DNA of 64,000 nt from an uncultured Alistipes sp. (GTDB lineage: Bacteria > Bacteroidota > Bacteroidia > Bacteroidales > Rikenellaceae): NCBI GenBank assembly GCA_947591475.1, contig CANQDE010000001.1, forward strand, positions 496,001 through 560,000. Reading direction: 5' to 3'. Of the stretch, positions 1 through 8,643 are shown piece by piece. Below the pieces are notes generated by a model, which ran no database searches, had not been told where the DNA came from, and worked only from the letters and a program-made list of their open reading frames with translations. A program made the translations under genes and the position numbers. How positions within the stretch are numbered: the stretch's first letter is position 1; the number at the start of each line of letters is the position of its first letter.

Positions 1-84
1 GGATTATCCAACGAACATTTCAAAGACTTTGTGAAGTGGTATCTTTTTCTGCAAAGCAATCAAGGAATACCAAGCAAAAAATAG
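1..84 (+). CDS. C-terminal tail of an unidentified protein (partial)
   Basis: The window opens inside an open frame that encodes 27 residues ending in GIPSKK and stops with TAG at 82-84. A terminator hairpin starts at the stop codon, which is what one expects at the end of a real gene. The tail has several aromatic residues (FKDFVKWYLFLQ) but is too short to assign to a family. The start and most of the gene lie upstream of the window. Confidence 0.4.
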   Translation, partial: GLSNEHFKDFVKWYLFLQSNQGIPSKK

Positions 85-118
85 GGCGAGAAAAACTTAA
101 TTTCTCGCCCTTATTTTT
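83..118 (+). terminator. Rho-independent terminator after the partial first gene
   Basis: An 11-bp inverted repeat (83-93 pairing with 101-111) is followed by a T-rich run (TTATTTTT). It begins at the stop codon of the partial upstream gene, so it most likely ends that transcript. Confidence 0.75.
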
Positions 119-159
119 GCAACTAAAAAGCGCCACTTTTTGCATCATTACCCAGGTTG

Positions 160-378
160 TTAACGATCTGTTAACCGATGGTGGCGAGTTCCACCGCAAT
201 GAGGGCAAACCACACCTTCCCCTTCACGCAAGGCGCGGAGATACTTCTTCACAGGATGCCTCATCGGGAAATATTGGAAAACTGCAACTTTAATAAGATT
301 ACGACCTGAATTGTTCGCCTCCTTGCGGATAATCACTTTGTTTTTCCGCTTGCCGCTCCTGCAAATTCGGTGCCCCAC
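160..378 (-). pseudogene. Probable remnant of an IS1595-like transposase N-terminus
   Basis: The minus-strand frame contains YLRALREGEGVVCPHCGG followed by TRHH. This resembles the start of IS1595/ISXO2-type transposases, where an FP-x-E-x-C-x-x-YL-x-x-LR segment leads into a CPxCG zinc ribbon. The frame stops about 10 residues after the first zinc-knuckle half. The second Cys pair and the catalytic domain are missing. No terminal inverted repeats were identified, so this is read as a decayed fragment rather than an active element. The family call rests on motif resemblance only. Confidence 0.4.
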
Positions 379-387
379 ATGCGGGTG

Positions 388-1764
388 CTACTCTACCTGC
401 CAGCCGCCACCGAGGGCTTTGTAGAGTGCGACTAATGCCAGATATTCGTCGCGAATGGCATTGCTCAACCCTACTTGGGCGTCGAAATAGCGTCGCTGGG
501 CATCCAACACGTCGATGTAGTTGATGCTCCCACCGCGGTACTGCAAATTCGCCAAATGGACGTACTCGCGGGCCGCATTGCGCAGGTCTGCCTTCAGACG
601 GGCCGTTCCGCGTACGCTCCGATAGGTTACGATTGCGTCGTTTGCCTCCTTGAAGACATCCAGTACTTTTTGTTCGTAGGCCAGCCGGGATTGTTCGTAG
701 GCTGCTATGGCTGCCTTGTAGGCCGCCTTCTTGCGTCCGAATCCGAAAATCGGCGCCGTAAGCGACCCCGCAGCATAGGAGAAAGGGGACTTCAGCAGTC
801 CCTGCACGGCGTCGTTCTCCCAGCCGCCCGTGAGTCGGAACACCAGGCGCGGGAAACGGTCTGCATAGGCGATGCCCACGCCGGACAATGCCGCACGCAG
901 GCGCGCCTCTGCGGCCCGCACATCGGGCCGGCGTTGCAACAGTTCGGAGGGAATGCCTACCGGAAGGTCATCGAGCGGCATATCGACCAACTCGATGGTG
1001 CCGCGCGGCATCCGGGTACCGGGATAGTCGCCCGTCAGCAGCGACAGGGCGCTCTGCGTGATTTCAATCCTCCGCTCAAGGTCCGGAATCATCGCGGCGG
1101 TCGTGGCATACTCCACCTGCGCCTGCTGGTAGACCGTCTCGGAGGTCAGGCCTCCCTCGAAGCGCAGCTTTGCCTTTGCAACGTCTTCACGGCGGGTTTG
1201 CAGCGTACGCTGCGCGATGGCCAGCTCGTTGTCGAGGGCGACCAACCGGAAATAGGCCGTGGCCGTTTCAGCCACGAGCACCATGCGCATGGCCCGTTCG
1301 TCCTCCACCGTCACCATGTACTCCGCGGCGCCGCGGCGCTTGGCCCAGCGCAGGTTGCCCCACAAATCGGCCTCCCAGCGCACCGTCGCCGTGAGGTCGA
1401 ACTGCGGGTCGCGCACCGATGCCTCACCCTGGTAGTCGTTGGTCTCGTTCTCGGCCAGCACTTCGACCGACACCTCGGGCAGCCGTTCCGCCTTGCGCAC
1501 GCGGTATAGTTGGCGTGCCTGCTCCACGCGGGCCGCTGCGGCGCGGATATCCCGGTTGTAAGTCAGCGTCCGCTCGATGAGCCGACACAGCGCCGTATCG
1601 GCGTAAAACTCCCACCAAGCCCTATCTGCCGCCGTCAGCGAGTCGGCACGTCCGGCAAGCTGCCCGGGAAGCTGCAGCTCGGGAGTCCGGCAGTTTTTCA
1701 CCGCCGAGCAGGAGGCCAGCAACGCGAGCAGCAGCATGCACGAAAGGAGACGCATCGGTTTCAT
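388..1764 (-). CDS. Outer-membrane efflux lipoprotein (OprM/NodT family)
   Basis: This is the outer-membrane channel of a tripartite RND efflux system. It carries substrates handed over by the pump across the periplasm and outer membrane. The 458-residue protein starts with a lipoprotein signal (lipobox LLASC, lipidated Cys near residue 19). It has the two repeated coiled-coil and beta-strand halves of the family, with the typical stretches RPDVRAAEARL and YIDVLDAQRRYFDAQ. Its ATG overlaps the stop of the RND pump gene by 4 bp (ATGA), indicating translational coupling. It is the last gene of the three-gene operon. The substrate cannot be inferred from sequence. Confidence 0.93.
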   Translation of the reverse strand: MKPMRLLSCMLLLALLASCSAVKNCRTPELQLPGQLAGRADSLTAADRAWWEFYADTALCRLIERTLTYNRDIRAAAARVEQARQLYRVRKAERLPEVSVEVLAENETNDYQGEASVRDPQFDLTATVRWEADLWGNLRWAKRRGAAEYMVTVEDERAMRMVLVAETATAYFRLVALDNELAIAQRTLQTRREDVAKAKLRFEGGLTSETVYQQAQVEYATTAAMIPDLERRIEITQSALSLLTGDYPGTRMPRGTIELVDMPLDDLPVGIPSELLQRRPDVRAAEARLRAALSGVGIAYADRFPRLVFRLTGGWENDAVQGLLKSPFSYAAGSLTAPIFGFGRKKAAYKAAIAAYEQSRLAYEQKVLDVFKEANDAIVTYRSVRGTARLKADLRNAAREYVHLANLQYRGGSINYIDVLDAQRRYFDAQVGLSNAIRDEYLALVALYKALGGGWQVE

Positions 1765-4700
1765 CGTTTCAGTCGCATTTTGATTCTGTAAATCCAGACG
1801 AAGAAGAAAGGTACGAAGACGACGCCTACGGTAATCGCCGCAATCATACCGAAGAATACGCCCGTGCCAATGCCTTGGCGGCTGGCCGACCCGGGGCCCG
1901 AGGCGAGCACCAGAGGGAGCAGTCCGAGGATGAAGGCCAAAGAGGTCATGACGATAGGACGGAAGCGCAGGTGCGCGGCCATGAGGGCGGCCGTTACGAC
2001 ATCACGGCCTTTCTCGACCTCCTCCTTGGCGAATTCGACAATAAGAATGGCATTCTTGGCTACCAGCCCCACCAGCATGACTAATCCGATTTGGAAGTAG
2101 ATATTGTTTTCCAGACCGCAGAACCAGATGCCGAGATAGGCGCCGAGACCGGCAACCGGCAGCGAGAGTATGACGGCAACAGGCACCGTCCAGCTCTCGT
2201 ACTGCGCCGCGAGGAAGAGGAAGACGAAGAGGAGCGCCAGCGCCAGCACCACGCCGGTCTTGCCGCCCTCGTGTTTCTCCTGATAGGAGAGTCCGCGCCA
2301 CTCGACCTCTATATTCTTGGGAAGGTATTCTCGCACGAGACGTTCGAGCACGCTCATGGCCTGTCCGGAACTGTAGCCGTGGGCCGCCTCACCCGTGATG
2401 AGGGCGGCCGTGAACATGTTGAAACGCTTGATGGTTCCCGCCCCCGTGGTATATTGCATCGACCCCAGCGAGGTGATCGGAATCATGGCGCCGCCCGCGC
2501 CCCGCACGAAGAAGAGGTTCAGGTTGTCCCGCTGCATGCGGTAGGGAGCCTCGGCTTGAATGTAGACACGGTAAATGCGGTTGAACATGTTGAAGTCGTT
2601 GATATAGACGGATCCCGTGAAGGCCTTCATCGTCGAGAAGATGTCCGACATGGCAACGCCCTGCAACCGTGCCTGGTCGCGGTCAACGTCGAAGTAGAGT
2701 TGCGGGATATCACGCTGCATGGAGGCCGCAAGCCCTTCCAGCTCGGGCCGCTCCGCGGCATGGAACAGCAGCGTGTCGACCGCTCGCCGGAGGTCGTCGT
2801 AGGTGGCATCCCCACGTGCTTCGAGCACCATTTCGAAGCCGCCCGAGGAGCCCAGTCCCGGGATGACAGCCGGCGTGGAGAGGTAGACCTTGCTTTCGGG
2901 GTATTCCTCTATCTCCTCGCGCACGCGCCGCATGACATCGGCCAAATCGCCGGTTCTGCGTTCGTCCCAGGGCTTGAGAATCACCGTCAGCTGGCTCCGC
3001 GACTGATTCGTGCCCAGCCGCGGGCTCGATCCCGTAACATTCAGCACATAGGCTATATCGGGGTCGCGCAGCAGGAAGTTCATGGCCCGTTCCGTTACCA
3101 CGCGCGTGCGTTCGAGCGACGCGCCTTCCGGCAGCTCGAGCTCGACCGTGAAGTAACCTTGATCCTCTTGGGGCATAAAGCTCTGGGGCAGCAGGCGGTT
3201 CATCATCCAGATGCCGATGATCACGATGCCGAAAGCGGCGAACATGCGGCGCGAGCGGTTCAGCCCGCCGACAATCATGCGTCCGTAGAAGCGGTTGCCG
3301 CGGGCCAGCAGGATATTGATGCGGCGGAAGAAACGCTTCTTGCGTCCGTGGTCGGGCTGCAGGAAGTAAGCGCACATTACGGGGCTGAGCGTCAGCGCCA
3401 CGACAGTGGAGATGACGACCGACACGGCGATGGTAATGGTGAACTGACGGTAGAGCTGTCCCGTGATGCCCGACAGGAAACTGACCGGCACGAACACGGC
3501 GCACAGCACCAGCGACATGGCAATCAGCGCGCTGCCCAGATTGCGCATCGCCGCCTTGGTGGCCTCGTAGGGCGGCAGGTGCTGCTGGTTCATGATGCGG
3601 TCGACATTCTCGACCACGACAATGGCGTCATCGACCACGATGCCGATGGCGAGAATCAGGCCGAGGAGCGTCAGCATGTTGAGCGAGAAGCCGAAGACGA
3701 GCATCACGCCGAAGGTACCGACGAGGGAGATGGGCACGGCGACAAGCGGAATCAGCGTCGCCCGCCAGCTTTGCAACGAGAGGTAGACCACCAGAATCAC
3801 CAGCAGCAACGCCTCGAACAGTGTCCGGTAGACATGGTGAATCGACGCGGAAATGTAGGTGGTCATGTCGAACGGAATGTCGTAGGTGATGCCGTCCGGA
3901 AAGTTGAGGCTGATGTCGTGCATCGTCTTCTTGACGGCGTCGGCGATCTCAATGGCGTTGGCACCGGGGAGCATGAAGATATTCAGCACGGCGGCATCAC
4001 CGCCGTTGATGCCACTCTCGGTGAGGTAGGCCGAGGCTTCGAGCGAGATGCGCGCCACGTCCTTGAGACGGATAATCGAACCGTCGGGATTGGCCCGCAC
4101 GACAATCTGCTCGAACTCGGCGACCGACGACAGACGCCCCTGCGCCGTAATGGGCACCGTAACATCGATCCCCTCGGCGGGGGCCTGTCCCAGCACGCCG
4201 GCGGCCGATTCGCGGTTCTGGTCGAGCAGCACGGACTGCAAATCCTTGACCGTCAGTCCGAAATTCGCGAGTTTGTCGGGATGCACCCAGATCTGCATGG
4301 CGTAGTAGCGGCTGCCGACGTTGGAGACCCGTCCGACGCCCGGCACACGGCGCAGCATGTCCAGCACGTTGAGTGTGGCGTAGTTCGAGAGGTAGATTTC
4401 GTCGTATTTGGGGTCCGAGGATTGGAGCGTGATGGTCAGCAGCTTGCTCGGGGCCTGCCGCTCGACGGAGATGCCGTTCTGCACCACCTCGGTGGGCAGG
4501 CGTGATTCGGCGCGTTTCAGCCGGTTCTGGATATCCACGGCTGCCAGCTCGGGGTCGGTGGCGATATCGAAGGTGATCGTCGCCGAGAAACTTCCCGAAT
4601 TCGAACTCGAGGACTCCATGTACATCATGCCCGGGGTGCCGTTCAGCTCCTGTTCTATGGGAGTGGCCACGGCCTGGGTTACGGTCTGCGCATCGGCACC

Positions 4701-4853
4701 CGGATAGGAGGCGGAAATCGTAACTACGGGCGGCACGATTTGCGGATACTGGTCGATAGGCAGCAGCGCCAGTCCGATCGCCCCGACAATGACGATGATG
4801 AGGGACAAAACGGTCGAGAAGACCGGCCGCTCAATGAAGAAGTCGGATTTCAT
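1761..4853 (-). CDS. RND multidrug efflux pump, HAE1 family (AcrB/MexB-like)
   Basis: Inner-membrane proton-driven transporter of 1030 residues, the standard length for hydrophobe/amphiphile efflux RND pumps. The N-terminus (FFIERPVFSTVLSLIIVIVG) is the classical first transmembrane helix. The proton-relay Asp pair is visible in GIVVDDAIVVVENV (around residue 405), and the partner Lys in GLVAKNAILIVEF near residue 935. Two large periplasmic porter loops lie between TM1-2 and TM7-8. It sits between the membrane-fusion gene (3 bp gap) and the outer-membrane factor (4 bp overlap), so the complex is encoded as one unit. Likely substrates are drugs, bile salts or detergents, by family analogy only. 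Confidence 0.96.
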   Translation of the reverse strand: MKSDFFIERPVFSTVLSLIIVIVGAIGLALLPIDQYPQIVPPVVTISASYPGADAQTVTQAVATPIEQELNGTPGMMYMESSSSNSGSFSATITFDIATDPELAAVDIQNRLKRAESRLPTEVVQNGISVERQAPSKLLTITLQSSDPKYDEIYLSNYATLNVLDMLRRVPGVGRVSNVGSRYYAMQIWVHPDKLANFGLTVKDLQSVLLDQNRESAAGVLGQAPAEGIDVTVPITAQGRLSSVAEFEQIVVRANPDGSIIRLKDVARISLEASAYLTESGINGGDAAVLNIFMLPGANAIEIADAVKKTMHDISLNFPDGITYDIPFDMTTYISASIHHVYRTLFEALLLVILVVYLSLQSWRATLIPLVAVPISLVGTFGVMLVFGFSLNMLTLLGLILAIGIVVDDAIVVVENVDRIMNQQHLPPYEATKAAMRNLGSALIAMSLVLCAVFVPVSFLSGITGQLYRQFTITIAVSVVISTVVALTLSPVMCAYFLQPDHGRKKRFFRRINILLARGNRFYGRMIVGGLNRSRRMFAAFGIVIIGIWMMNRLLPQSFMPQEDQGYFTVELELPEGASLERTRVVTERAMNFLLRDPDIAYVLNVTGSSPRLGTNQSRSQLTVILKPWDERRTGDLADVMRRVREEIEEYPESKVYLSTPAVIPGLGSSGGFEMVLEARGDATYDDLRRAVDTLLFHAAERPELEGLAASMQRDIPQLYFDVDRDQARLQGVAMSDIFSTMKAFTGSVYINDFNMFNRIYRVYIQAEAPYRMQRDNLNLFFVRGAGGAMIPITSLGSMQYTTGAGTIKRFNMFTAALITGEAAHGYSSGQAMSVLERLVREYLPKNIEVEWRGLSYQEKHEGGKTGVVLALALLFVFLFLAAQYESWTVPVAVILSLPVAGLGAYLGIWFCGLENNIYFQIGLVMLVGLVAKNAILIVEFAKEEVEKGRDVVTAALMAAHLRFRPIVMTSLAFILGLLPLVLASGPGSASRQGIGTGVFFGMIAAITVGVVFVPFFFVWIYRIKMRLKR

Positions 4854-4856
4854 GGC

Positions 4857-6104
4857 TTACGAAGGCTCGTTTACGGAATCCTCGGAGGAAGAAGCTACGG
4901 GGCGCACCTTCATGCCGTGCTGGAGCTTGTGGTAGCCCTCGACCACGAGGTGCTCTCCATGGGCCAGGCCGCGCTCGATGACTGTGCGGTTGTCCAGCTC
5001 GGGTCCCGTCTCCACGAAACGGCGCTCGACGACGCTATCCGGCCGCACGACGTAGATATAGGCACCGCCCTTCTCAATCATCAGCGCCTTGGTAGGCACG
5101 ACGACGGCCCGCTCGCGCACGTCGAGCAGCAGGCGCACTTTGGTGAACTGCCCGGGTAGCAGCACATGGTCGGGGTTTGGCATCTCCGCACGCACGGAGA
5201 ACGTACCCGTCTGGGGGTCGACCTGGGGGTCGGCAAAGTCGACCAACCCCCGGTAGGGGTATTCCGATCCGTCGGCCAGCGTTACAGTAATGTAGGGATC
5301 CCAGTTGCGTGTCGAGTCGCGCTGTCCCAGATTGACGTTGCGCGCCTTCGAACGCAGGTAGTCGAGTGCAGTCATGCTGAAGTCGACCCGCACGGTATCG
5401 CTCTTGACCACCGTGGTGAGCAGCGACTTGCCGCCCGGGCCGACGAGCGTGCCGATATCGACGCTCCGTTCGGAGACGTAGCCCGCAATGGGTGAGCGCA
5501 CCTCGGTGTAGCTGAGGGTCATTTCGGCCTGCGTGAGGTCGGCTTCGTTCACCACGACGTCGGCCACGGCACTCTCATAGGTGGCCACGGCATTGTCAAG
5601 ATCGAGTTGTGAGGCGGCGTTCTGCTCGTAGAGCGGCCGGATACGGTTGAGGTCGCGCTCCGCTTTGAGAGCCTGCGCCTTGGCCTTGTTGAGCGAGGCT
5701 TTCGCCCGCTCGACGCGGGCCTTGTAGAGCTTGGGGTCGATGATGAAGAGGGATTGTCCGCTTTTCACGTAGGAACCTTCGGCGAAGAGCATCTTCTCAA
5801 GATAGCCTTCGACGCGGGCGCGTATCTCAACGATCTGCTGTGCGCGGATGCGGCCGACATAATCGCCGTAGATGCGCACATCGTCCGAGGCAACCGGTTC
5901 GACCTCCACGGTGGGCAGGAACGGTGTCTCGGGACGTGCCCGCAGCACCACGACAAGCACGACGGCGGCAGCCACGAACAGCAGTACTCCCGTGCCAAGC
6001 AGGTATCTGTTGCGGGGAGTGATTTGCGCAGCGCGGCGGGCTATAGCCTCTGCAAAACGCCGGAAGCGTCCGAAATCGATGCTTTTCAAATCCGGTAAGA
6101 CCAT
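4857..6104 (-). CDS. RND efflux periplasmic adaptor (membrane-fusion protein)
   Basis: Adaptor that bridges the RND pump and the outer-membrane channel. The hairpin and lipoyl region (IVEIRARVEGYLEKM, then a long Ala/Lys/Glu coiled coil, then SPIAGYVSERSVDIGTLV) and the beta-barrel region (LLPGQFTKVRL) are clear. A TTG-initiated frame reaches 6131, but that codon lies inside a -7 promoter box (6129-6136). The ATG at 6104 is therefore chosen, giving 415 residues. The N-terminus has about 32 mostly basic residues before one transmembrane helix (about 34-55), and there is no lipobox. The protein is thus probably anchored by an uncleaved helix. Confidence 0.93.
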   Translation of the reverse strand: MVLPDLKSIDFGRFRRFAEAIARRAAQITPRNRYLLGTGVLLFVAAAVVLVVVLRARPETPFLPTVEVEPVASDDVRIYGDYVGRIRAQQIVEIRARVEGYLEKMLFAEGSYVKSGQSLFIIDPKLYKARVERAKASLNKAKAQALKAERDLNRIRPLYEQNAASQLDLDNAVATYESAVADVVVNEADLTQAEMTLSYTEVRSPIAGYVSERSVDIGTLVGPGGKSLLTTVVKSDTVRVDFSMTALDYLRSKARNVNLGQRDSTRNWDPYITVTLADGSEYPYRGLVDFADPQVDPQTGTFSVRAEMPNPDHVLLPGQFTKVRLLLDVRERAVVVPTKALMIEKGGAYIYVVRPDSVVERRFVETGPELDNRTVIERGLAHGEHLVVEGYHKLQHGMKVRPVASSSEDSVNEPS

Positions 6105-6128
6105 AATCAAGCGGTTGGATGAACAGGA

Positions 6129-6136
6129 CAAAGATA
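6129..6136 (-). promoter_or_regulatory. -7 box of the RND efflux operon promoter
   Basis: TATCTTTG on the minus strand matches the Bacteroidota TAnnTTTG -7 element and lies about 25 bp upstream of the adaptor ATG. No strong -33 TTTG is visible at ideal spacing. The metY promoter faces the opposite way only about 60 bp away. Confidence 0.6.
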
Positions 6137-6192
6137 ATAAAAAATAAATGAAACGGTGAGGGATGGCGCTTTTTTGGCTGGAAAAAAATCCC

Positions 6193-6200
6193 TATCTTTG
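6193..6200 (+). promoter_or_regulatory. -7 box of the methionine operon promoter
   Basis: TATCTTTG matches the Bacteroidota -7 consensus, with a T-rich TTTTTTGG stretch at 6170-6177 as a possible -33 region. It predicts a transcript start near 6207 and a leader of about 100 nt before metY. Confidence 0.65.
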
Positions 6201-6206
6201 CCGCGG

Positions 6207-6306
6207 CGTCCGTGTTGCGCACGGCTCTGTCCGCACCGGCAGCCGCAGGATGGGCGTTGCCATGCCAGCTGCCTGTCGGCGAAGCGCAGTATCTGTCTTT
6301 TGCATT
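6207..6306 (+). promoter_or_regulatory. Structured 5' leader of metY (possible cis-regulatory RNA)
   Basis: The roughly 100-nt leader between promoter and metY ATG can fold strongly. CCGTG/CACGG forms a hairpin at 6210-6224. GGCAGC (6238-6243) pairs with GCTGCC (6268-6273), extended by CCG (6231-6233) with CGG (6277-6279). An inner ATGG/CCAT hairpin lies at 6250-6263. The consensus sequences of SAM-I or SAM-II riboswitches were not recognised. Control by a methionine-related ligand is therefore only inferred from the downstream genes. Confidence 0.45.
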
Positions 6307-7593
6307 ATGGAACAGAAAAAATACCGTTTTGAAACCCGGCAGATTCATGCCGGACTGCGGCCCGATGAGGCGACCGGCGCCCGCGGTGCCGCCATTTATC
6401 CGACGGCCGCCTACCGTTTCCGCAGCTGCGATCACGCGGCGAAGCTCTTCGAGTTGAGCGAGGCGGGCAATATCTACACCCGTCTGCAGAATCCCACGAC
6501 AACCGCCTATGAGGAGCGCATCGCCGCGCTGTATGGCGGGGTGGGGGCCCTGGCATTGTCATCGGGCATGTCGGCCATTCTCATTGCCGTAACGTCGCTG
6601 GCCGCGGCGGGCGACAACATTGTCGCGTCGCCCTATCTCTACGGAGGGACTTACAACCAGTTCCGCATCACGCTCCGCAAATTGGGTATCGACTGCCGCA
6701 TCGCTCCGAACGAGACGGCGGAGGCTTTCGAGGCCCTCGTGGACGAACGCACCCGCGCCCTTTATGTCGAAAGCATGGGCAACCCGACCTGCGCGGTGCC
6801 CGACTTGGAGGCGTTGGCCTCCGTGGCACACCGTCATGGCGTGCCGTTTTTAGTGGACAACACCTTCGGGGCTGCGGGATACCTCTGCAACCCATTCGAG
6901 TGGGGCGCCGACATTGTGGTCGATTCGGCGACCAAATGGATTAACGGCCACGGCACGGCCATGGGCGGGATTATTGTCGACGGCGGGACGTTCGACTGGT
7001 CGAACGGGCGCTATCCCCAAATCGACGGGCCCTCGGAAGGATACCACGGACTGAATTTCCGCCAGACGTTCGGCAAGGCCGCCTTCATCGTGAAGTGCCG
7101 CGCAGATGGGTTGCGCGACGTGGGCTGCTGTCCCTCGCCGTTCGACTCCTATCTGATGATGCTCGGCCTGGAAACACTCTCGCTGCGCGTTCGGCAGCAG
7201 GTCGAGTCGACGTGGAAACTCGCCGAATACTGCCGCAGCCACCCGAAGGTGCGCAGCGTAGGGTTCGTGGGATTCGAAACGCATCCCAGCCACGCGAATG
7301 CCCGCAAATACTACCGCTACGGATCCTCGGCCGTCTTCTCGGTGGAGCTGGCGGGAACACTCGAAAGCACCGTGCGGTTCGTCGAATCGCTCCGTTTGGC
7401 GGCCCACATGACGATGATAGGAGACTCGATTACGGTCGTAACGCATCCGGCTTCGACGACCCACAAGCAACTCAACGCAGAGGCCCTGGCCGCCGCAGGC
7501 GTTACACCGACGCTGCTGCGCATCTCGCCTGGCCTGGAGCATCCCGATGACCTGATAGAAGATTTCGAACAGGCTTTCCGCCACGTCGGATAA
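6307..7593 (+). CDS. metY: O-acetylhomoserine sulfhydrylase (PLP-dependent)
   Basis: Converts O-acetyl-L-homoserine and sulfide to homocysteine and acetate in the direct-sulfhydrylation route to methionine. The protein has the Cys/Met-metabolism PLP fold. The cofactor Lys lies in DSATKWINGHG (Lys210), and the substrate loop NIYTRLQNPT near residue 55-64 is typical of the family. Length (428 residues) fits MetY. An upstream in-frame start at 6163 lies before the -7 box, so the ATG at 6307 (MEQKKYRFETRQIHAG) is used. It heads a metY-metX-hom operon in which MetX supplies its substrate. A gamma-synthase activity on other O-acyl substrates cannot be excluded. Confidence 0.93.
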   Translation: MEQKKYRFETRQIHAGLRPDEATGARGAAIYPTAAYRFRSCDHAAKLFELSEAGNIYTRLQNPTTTAYEERIAALYGGVGALALSSGMSAILIAVTSLAAAGDNIVASPYLYGGTYNQFRITLRKLGIDCRIAPNETAEAFEALVDERTRALYVESMGNPTCAVPDLEALASVAHRHGVPFLVDNTFGAAGYLCNPFEWGADIVVDSATKWINGHGTAMGGIIVDGGTFDWSNGRYPQIDGPSEGYHGLNFRQTFGKAAFIVKCRADGLRDVGCCPSPFDSYLMMLGLETLSLRVRQQVESTWKLAEYCRSHPKVRSVGFVGFETHPSHANARKYYRYGSSAVFSVELAGTLESTVRFVESLRLAAHMTMIGDSITVVTHPASTTHKQLNAEALAAAGVTPTLLRISPGLEHPDDLIEDFEQAFRHVG

Positions 7594-7608
7594 TGTATCG
7601 CACGCACG

Positions 7609-8643
7609 ATGGATGCACAACTTTTCCATGCCGCAGCACCCTTTCCTCTGGAGCGCGGAGGCGAACTGGCCGAGCTGGCGATTGCCTACCATACGTATGG
7701 CACGCTCAACGCCGCACGCGACAATGCGGTATGGGTCTGCCATGCGCTGACCGCCAATTCGGAGGTCGCCGACTGGTGGCCGCACACGGTTGAGGAGGGC
7801 TGTTTCCTCGACCCCTCGCGCTACTATGTCGTGTGTGCGAACATTCTGGGTTCGCACTATGGTACTACGGGGCCGCTGCATCCTGACCCGCGGACGGGAC
7901 GTCCCTACTACGGCCGTTTTCCGGCGCTGACTATCCGCGATATGGTGCGGGCGCACCGTCTGCTGGCCGACGCCCTCGGCCTCGGCCGCCTGCGGGCACT
8001 CGTCGGCAGCTCGGTGGGAGGCTTTCAGGCCATAGAGTGGGCCGTCGACGAGCCGCAGCGTCCCGAACGGCTCATCCTCATCGCCACCGATGCCGCGGCT
8101 TCGCCGTGGACCATCGCTATCGACGAGACGCAGCGCATGGCGATCGAAGCGGACCCCTCGTTCGGAGAGGATCGCGCCGACGCCGGCATGGCGGGGCTGG
8201 CCGCTGCACGGGCTATCGGGCTGCTGACCTACCGAGGTTCGCTGGGCTACAACCTGACCCAGCAGGATGCGGAAGAGCTGCCCGCAGTGCATCGTGCCTC
8301 AAGCTACCAGCGGCATCAGGGTGAGAAGCTGTGCCGTCGGTATAACGCCTACTCCTACCACACGATTCTCGACGCCTTCGACACGCATGACGTCGGACGC
8401 GGACGCGGCGGCACGAAGGCTGCGCTGGCCCGCATCACGGCCGCCACGCTGCTCGTGGGTATCACGACCGATATCATCTTCACGCCGGCCGAGATGCGCC
8501 GCTTGCAGGCGTGCATCCCCCACAGCCGCTATAGCGAAATCGACTCGCCGTTCGGACACGACGGCTTTCTGGTGGAGCATGCGCAACTGAACCGCCTGCT
8601 GCGCCCTTTCATGGAAACATCCAATCCTTTCGATTATGAATAA
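7609..8643 (+). CDS. metX: Homoserine O-acetyltransferase
   Basis: Acetylates L-homoserine with acetyl-CoA, the committed step of methionine synthesis, and feeds O-acetylhomoserine to the adjacent MetY. It is a 344-residue alpha/beta-hydrolase-fold enzyme. The triad is visible as nucleophile Ser135 in GSSVGGFQ, Asp288 in ITTDIIFTP and His317 in FGHDGFL. The nucleophile elbow reads GSSVGG where most MetX proteins have GGSMGG. The hallmark stretches YHTYGTLN and NILGSHYGTTGP are present. It starts 15 bp after metY and overlaps hom by 8 bp, consistent with one coupled operon. Confidence 0.94.
   Translation: MDAQLFHAAAPFPLERGGELAELAIAYHTYGTLNAARDNAVWVCHALTANSEVADWWPHTVEEGCFLDPSRYYVVCANILGSHYGTTGPLHPDPRTGRPYYGRFPALTIRDMVRAHRLLADALGLGRLRALVGSSVGGFQAIEWAVDEPQRPERLILIATDAAASPWTIAIDETQRMAIEADPSFGEDRADAGMAGLAAARAIGLLTYRGSLGYNLTQQDAEELPAVHRASSYQRHQGEKLCRRYNAYSYHTILDAFDTHDVGRGRGGTKAALARITAATLLVGITTDIIFTPAEMRRLQACIPHSRYSEIDSPFGHDGFLVEHAQLNRLLRPFMETSNPFDYE

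Noticed and set aside
2091..4505. 804-codon open frame on the plus strand opposite the RND pump
   Set aside because: It is an antisense shadow in a GC-rich gene, with a His/Arg/Gln-rich composition and no motifs.
6163..6306. In-frame N-terminal extension of metY starting at 6163
   Set aside because: The extension spans a -7 promoter box and a structured leader, and its residues do not match the conserved MetY N-terminus, which begins at 6307.
6850..8292. 480-codon frame antisense to metY and metX
   Set aside because: Antisense shadow of strong genes, without a promoter or recognisable domain.
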